From positions 1 to 10,073 of the forward strand of contig JAGGSF010000066.1 in NCBI GenBank assembly GCA_021159235.1: a stretch of 10,073 nt of DNA, written 5' to 3'. The stretch comes from Deltaproteobacteria bacterium. Its GTDB lineage: Bacteria; Campylobacterota_A; Desulfurellia; JAGGSF01. A program made the translations under genes and the position numbers. Below are positions 7,366 through 10,073 of the stretch, piece after piece. The notes under the pieces are model-generated. The model was not told the origin of the DNA. It did no database searches and worked only from the letters and a program-made list of their open reading frames with translations. Position 1 is the stretch's first letter; each line of letters opens with the position of its first letter.

Positions 7366-8244
7366 CTAAGAAGGCCTCTCAATACGCGTAATCATCTTGC
7401 CTTTTTTAAATACAGACACATCACCAGTAGATGCAGAAACAACTATAGCCATAGCATTTGTGGAAGCAGTCATGGAAGCCGCAGCCATATGTCTGGAACC
7501 CAACCCCTTAGGTAAATCACCAACGCTTACCGGAGGGGCAAGATAAGCACCAGCTGAAACAATCACGCCTTCTCCATCAATCACTATTGCCCCATCCAGC
7601 AAACTATACTCCTTTAATGTATCGGAAAGATCATTCATCAGTATATTTCTTTCATCCTCAGCATAACCCTTAAATGGGTTAAATATCATCTGCCTGGAAT
7701 AACCCATTACCTTCTCCACATCTCCCAACATGAATATCGTTCCTGTTGCTCTTCCTTCCCTCCCCGTAGAGGCTAAATCCAAAGCAACAGACAAAATCTT
7801 TTCAAAAACTTCACCTTTTATATCCGGTCCCAGTTTTATATCTTTTCCTGAAAATAAAAACTCATTCTCAGTCCCCATATCTATACAAAACAAACTGTCA
7901 ACCTGTCCATCCATCCCCCCCAGAAGACAGACAACCATTTCATCCATTTTTAGCAAGCCTGAGGACAAAGCAACCATCAAAGCCAATTTTACCTTGTTTA
8001 CACGGGTAATTTTTATAGAAGGAACAGATATCACATTCCCTGCATCTTTTAGCTCTTCCAAATTTACATCTTCACTTTCTCTTAGAACGATAATCTTTTT
8101 AATATCACCACCTATATTCTTTATATCATTACAATCCAATCCCACATCCTGATAGTAAAAGAGCAGAACTGCTTTTTCTAACTCCTTACATAAACTTATG
8201 CTTACATTAAGGAGCTGTTCTTTTATCTTCTGTTGCATCTTCAT
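7366..8244 (-). CDS. diadenylate cyclase, DacZ-like (PK_C-like N-terminal domain + DAC domain)
   Basis: Predicted to make cyclic di-AMP from two ATP. Of 292 residues, about 140-292 form a DAC (DisA_N) domain. It contains GREGRATGTIFMLGD (161-175), the active-site DGA (217-219, in LLDGAIVIDGEG) and LPKGLGSRHMAAASMTAST (244-262). The last segment holds the second active-site motif as Arg-His-Met rather than the usual Arg-His-Arg. The N-terminal 130 residues have no membrane segment (unlike CdaA), and the protein lacks the DisA linker and helix-hairpin-helix DNA-binding domain. The region ITRVNKVKLALMVALSSGLL followed by DEMVVCLLGGMDGQVDSLF resembles a pyruvate-kinase C-terminal-like domain, the layout described for archaeal DacZ. 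Start at ATG 8244 with AAGGAAG upstream; an ATG two codons later is also possible. It overlaps the small cysteine-protein gene by 38 bp and abuts folD. The DAC assignment is firm; the DacZ subclass is my inference. Confidence 0.85.
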   Translation of the reverse strand: MKMQQKIKEQLLNVSISLCKELEKAVLLFYYQDVGLDCNDIKNIGGDIKKIIVLRESEDVNLEELKDAGNVISVPSIKITRVNKVKLALMVALSSGLLKMDEMVVCLLGGMDGQVDSLFCIDMGTENEFLFSGKDIKLGPDIKGEVFEKILSVALDLASTGREGRATGTIFMLGDVEKVMGYSRQMIFNPFKGYAEDERNILMNDLSDTLKEYSLLDGAIVIDGEGVIVSAGAYLAPPVSVGDLPKGLGSRHMAAASMTASTNAMAIVVSASTGDVSVFKKGKMITRIERPS

Positions 8245-8380
8245 TATCTTCCTTTTCTTCCTTGATTGTTACATCCCTCACAAAATCAGGGCAATTTAAA
8301 ACAATGCCCTTATAAAGAAACCTCTTCTTACAGACTTCTCTCCACGCACATATAGCACATAAACTCTTCTCTCTACTCAT
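8207..8380 (-). CDS. small four-cysteine protein of unknown function
   Basis: A 57-residue reading frame filling the gap between leuA and the cyclase gene. The order of features is M-S-R-E-K-S-L, then CAICAWREVCKKRF (residues 8-21), a short variable stretch, NCPDFVRDVTIKE (29-41), and a very acidic tail (about 41-53). The cysteines C8, C11, C17 and C30 could bind zinc or an iron-sulfur cluster. There is no signal peptide or membrane segment. The ATG overlaps the leuA stop within ATGAGTAG (8 bp) and the end overlaps the cyclase start by 38 bp. This is the same coupling style as at the certain genes, which is the main evidence that it is translated. I have a vague impression of similar CAICAWR...CPDF proteins in other anaerobic bacteria, but cannot confirm a family. 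No function is assigned; linkage suggests a tie to the diadenylate cyclase. Confidence 0.7.
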   Translation of the reverse strand: MSREKSLCAICAWREVCKKRFLYKGIVLNCPDFVRDVTIKEEKEDNEDATEDKRTAP

Positions 8381-9896
8381 TTCTTTTATACACTAAAGCT
8401 TTATTTAAAGCATTGAGATAAGCCTTAGCAGATGCCTCAATAATATCCACCGCTATCCCTCGACCTGAAATGTCTCTCTCTATACCGGGAAATTTCACCC
8501 TTACAGAAACCTCGCCCAGGGCATCTTTCCCTTCAGTAACTGCCTTTATACGGTAAGAACTGAGTTTGCCTTTTAATCCTGTAATTCTCTCCAGCGCTTC
8601 ATAAACTGCTTCCACCGGCCCATTTCCAGAAGCGGCATCCTTTATCCTTTCTTCTCCTTTCCTCAAAACCACCGTTGCCGTAGGTATGGTAGTAGTTCCA
8701 CTGATCACCTGCAGAGACTCTAAACTGTAAACATCAGGAGAAGGAAATACCTCTTCCTCCATCAATGCAATAATATCCTCATCATACACCTCTTTCTTTT
8801 TATCTGCCAGAAGCTTGAATTTCTCAAATACACGAGCAAGCTCCTCCTGTGAAAGCTTGAATCCCAGTTCAGCCAACCGCTTCTCTAAACCTCTTTTACC
8901 GGAATGTTTGCCCAAAACCAACCTGCTTTCATACCCTATATCCGATGGTTTCATAATCTCATAGGTTGTGCGTTCCTTAATAATTCCGTCCTGATGGATA
9001 CCTGCCTCATGGGCAAAGGCATTTTCTCCCACCACTGCCTTATTTCTCTGCACCATCAAACCTGTAAGTTTTGTAAGCAATCTACTGGTTCTGTAGATCT
9101 CCTTTGTATTTACATCCGTGTAGACCTTGAAAAAATCCTTCCGGGTCTTTATAGCCATAACTATTTCCTCCAGAGAGGCATTGCCCGCTCTCTCTCCTAT
9201 TCCGTTTACCGTGCATTCCACCTGTCTTGCCCCGGCCAAAATTCCAGAAAGAGAATTTGCAACAGCCATGCCCAAATCGTTGTGACAGTGAAGACTTATT
9301 ACAGCCTTATCAATATTGGGTATATTATTTATAAGATATTTAATAAGTTCATAGTATTCCTGGGGTGTGGTATACCCTACCGTATCCGGTATATTAACCG
9401 TCGTTGCTCCATTCTTTATAACCGCCTCTAAAATACGACACAGATAATCCCGATCACTTCTCGTTGCATCCTCCGGAGAAAATTCTACATCATCGGTGTA
9501 ATTTCTCGCAAGCTTCACAGCATCTACTGCCTGCTCTATCACCTGATCATATGTCATACGCAACTTTTTTTCCACATGAATGGGAGAAGTGGCAATAAAG
9601 GTATGAATTCTTCTTCTTTCTGCTGGTTTCAACGCCTCTCCTGCCTTTTCAACATCACCCTTCACAGCCCTCGCTAAGCTGGCAATAATCGGTCCCCTTA
9701 TTTTCTGAGCTATACGTCTCACCGATTCAAAATCACCCGGTGAAGAAGCAGCAAATCCCGCCTCAATCACATCTACATTCAATCTCCTCAACTGCCCCGC
9801 CATAATCAACTTTTCCTCTACATTCATACTTGCTCCGGGTGATTGTTCTCCATCCCTTAAGGTAGTATCAAATATTATTATCTTTTTGTTTTCCAT
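8373..9896 (-). CDS. leuA: 2-isopropylmalate synthase
   Basis: LeuA condenses acetyl-CoA with 2-oxoisovalerate, the first committed step of leucine synthesis. The 507-residue product has the catalytic TIM barrel with FDTTLRDGEQSPGASM (9-24), the metal-binding HCHND (203-207), NGIGERAGNASLEE (231-244) and the helical subdomain AHEAGIHQDGI (295-305). GKHSGKR follows at 329-335. A C-terminal LeuA allosteric/dimer domain (about 360-505, with SGNGPVEAVYEAL and GRGIAVDIIEASAKAYLNAL) indicates leucine feedback inhibition. It is the long form of about 510 residues. The start is ATG 9896; an in-frame TTG at 9911 would place the AAGGAGG ribosome-binding site (9907-9901) inside the gene. It begins inside the end of the pssA-like gene (29-bp overlap). 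The presence of the allosteric domain and HCHND argues against homocitrate or citramalate synthase, though citramalate synthase is not fully excluded. Confidence 0.93.
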   Translation of the reverse strand: MENKKIIIFDTTLRDGEQSPGASMNVEEKLIMAGQLRRLNVDVIEAGFAASSPGDFESVRRIAQKIRGPIIASLARAVKGDVEKAGEALKPAERRRIHTFIATSPIHVEKKLRMTYDQVIEQAVDAVKLARNYTDDVEFSPEDATRSDRDYLCRILEAVIKNGATTVNIPDTVGYTTPQEYYELIKYLINNIPNIDKAVISLHCHNDLGMAVANSLSGILAGARQVECTVNGIGERAGNASLEEIVMAIKTRKDFFKVYTDVNTKEIYRTSRLLTKLTGLMVQRNKAVVGENAFAHEAGIHQDGIIKERTTYEIMKPSDIGYESRLVLGKHSGKRGLEKRLAELGFKLSQEELARVFEKFKLLADKKKEVYDEDIIALMEEEVFPSPDVYSLESLQVISGTTTIPTATVVLRKGEERIKDAASGNGPVEAVYEALERITGLKGKLSSYRIKAVTEGKDALGEVSVRVKFPGIERDISGRGIAVDIIEASAKAYLNALNKALVYKRNE

Positions 9897-10073
9897 CCTC
9901 CCTCCTTCCAAGAAACCTTCTCTTACTAACTTTTACCATGCATTCTACAGGCCCGGAAAATATATAGACTACAGAAAGCAAAAACAAGACAAAATAAGGC
10001 TTCCATAAAAAAAATATAAACACAGGCACCAGTGGCAGGTTCTTCCACCACTTAAAACCATTCAGGTTTATAT
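9868..10073 (-). CDS. pssA: CDP-diacylglycerol-serine O-phosphatidyltransferase, C-terminal end (partial)
   Basis: A frame open from the right edge to a TGA at 9870-9868 encodes about 67 residues, beginning INLNGFKWWKNLPLVPVF. A very hydrophobic stretch follows, with a break at WKP (consistent with two membrane helices), then VYIFSGPVE and a basic tail. The spacing of a loop, a pair of C-terminal transmembrane helices and a Y-x-x-SGP motif near the end is typical of bacterial PssA, the membrane enzyme making phosphatidylserine from CDP-diacylglycerol and serine. Genes for pssA and leuA are adjacent in a number of bacteria. The catalytic CDP-alcohol phosphatidyltransferase motif lies outside the window, so the assignment rests on the tail and context. 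An 8-T run within the frame could be a sequencing risk, but the frame reads sensibly on both sides. Confidence 0.65.
   Translation of the reverse strand, partial: INLNGFKWWKNLPLVPVFIFFLWKPYFVLFLLSVVYIFSGPVECMVKVSKRRFLGRREDGKQKDNNI

Noticed and set aside
8904-9431. Plus-strand open frame of 175 codons inside leuA
   Set aside because: It is antisense to a fully conserved LeuA catalytic region. Its translation is rich in Cys/His/Tyr/Ile in the way of an antisense shadow, with no recognisable motif.
9897-9911. TTG start for leuA five codons upstream
   Set aside because: It would place the AAGGAGG ribosome-binding site within the coding sequence; ATG at 9896 is the better start.
10003-10019. A/T-rich run near the right edge as a terminator or frameshift
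   Set aside because: The T tract on the minus strand codes for hydrophobic residues of a PssA-like membrane helix, and the frame stays open through it.
1-10073. CRISPR arrays, insertion sequences, tRNA genes, prophage or attachment sites
   Set aside because: I saw no repeated units, transposase or integrase motifs, terminal inverted repeats or tRNA-like sequences; the window is core genes throughout.

Overview
This window is bacterial. The 5' end of a 16S rRNA gene lies at the left edge on the minus strand, and every supported gene also lies on the minus strand, so the window reads right to left. The genes are a bacterial core set (LeuA, FolD, RimP, NusA, IF2, RbfA, NrnA-type DHH hydrolase, TruB). 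The sequence is moderately AT-rich, the genes are almost without spacers, and Lys/Glu/Arg/Val are abundant. This would suit an anaerobic and possibly thermophilic lineage of the Desulfobacterota/Nitrospirota/candidate-phylum kind. That placement is only an inference. The 48 bases of conserved 16S present here do not fix the phylum.

Layout in the direction of transcription. (1) 10073 to 7366: the 3' end of a pssA-like phospholipid synthase gene, leuA (first step of leucine synthesis), an unnamed 57-residue four-cysteine protein, and a diadenylate cyclase with an archaeal-type (DacZ-like) architecture. (2) 7365 to 6520: folD, one-carbon metabolism, abutting the cyclase gene. (3) A 38-bp gap with a good -10 box, then 6481 to 197: rimP, nusA, infB, ylxP (DUF503), rbfA, nrnA, truB. 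This is the classic translation/transcription-factor operon without ylxR and ylxQ. (4) 196 to 1: a strong sigma-70-type promoter, a short leader with a boxB-like hairpin and a boxA element, and the start of 16S rRNA.

Nearly all gene junctions overlap or abut: 29, 8, 38, 0, 38-bp gap, 9-bp gap, 0, 4, 4, 8 and 26 bp. I see no intrinsic terminator anywhere, so the whole block may form one long transcription unit with internal promoters running into the rRNA operon. Ribosome assembly factors (RimP, RbfA), a tRNA pseudouridine synthase, IF2 and NusA (which also acts in rRNA antitermination) thus sit directly upstream of the rRNA they serve. There is no gene-free stretch longer than about 300 bases.

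The least ordinary parts are the small cysteine protein wedged between leuA and the cyclase, the DacZ-like cyclase with Arg-His-Met in place of Arg-His-Arg, the apparent leaderless start of rimP, and the junction with the rRNA operon.
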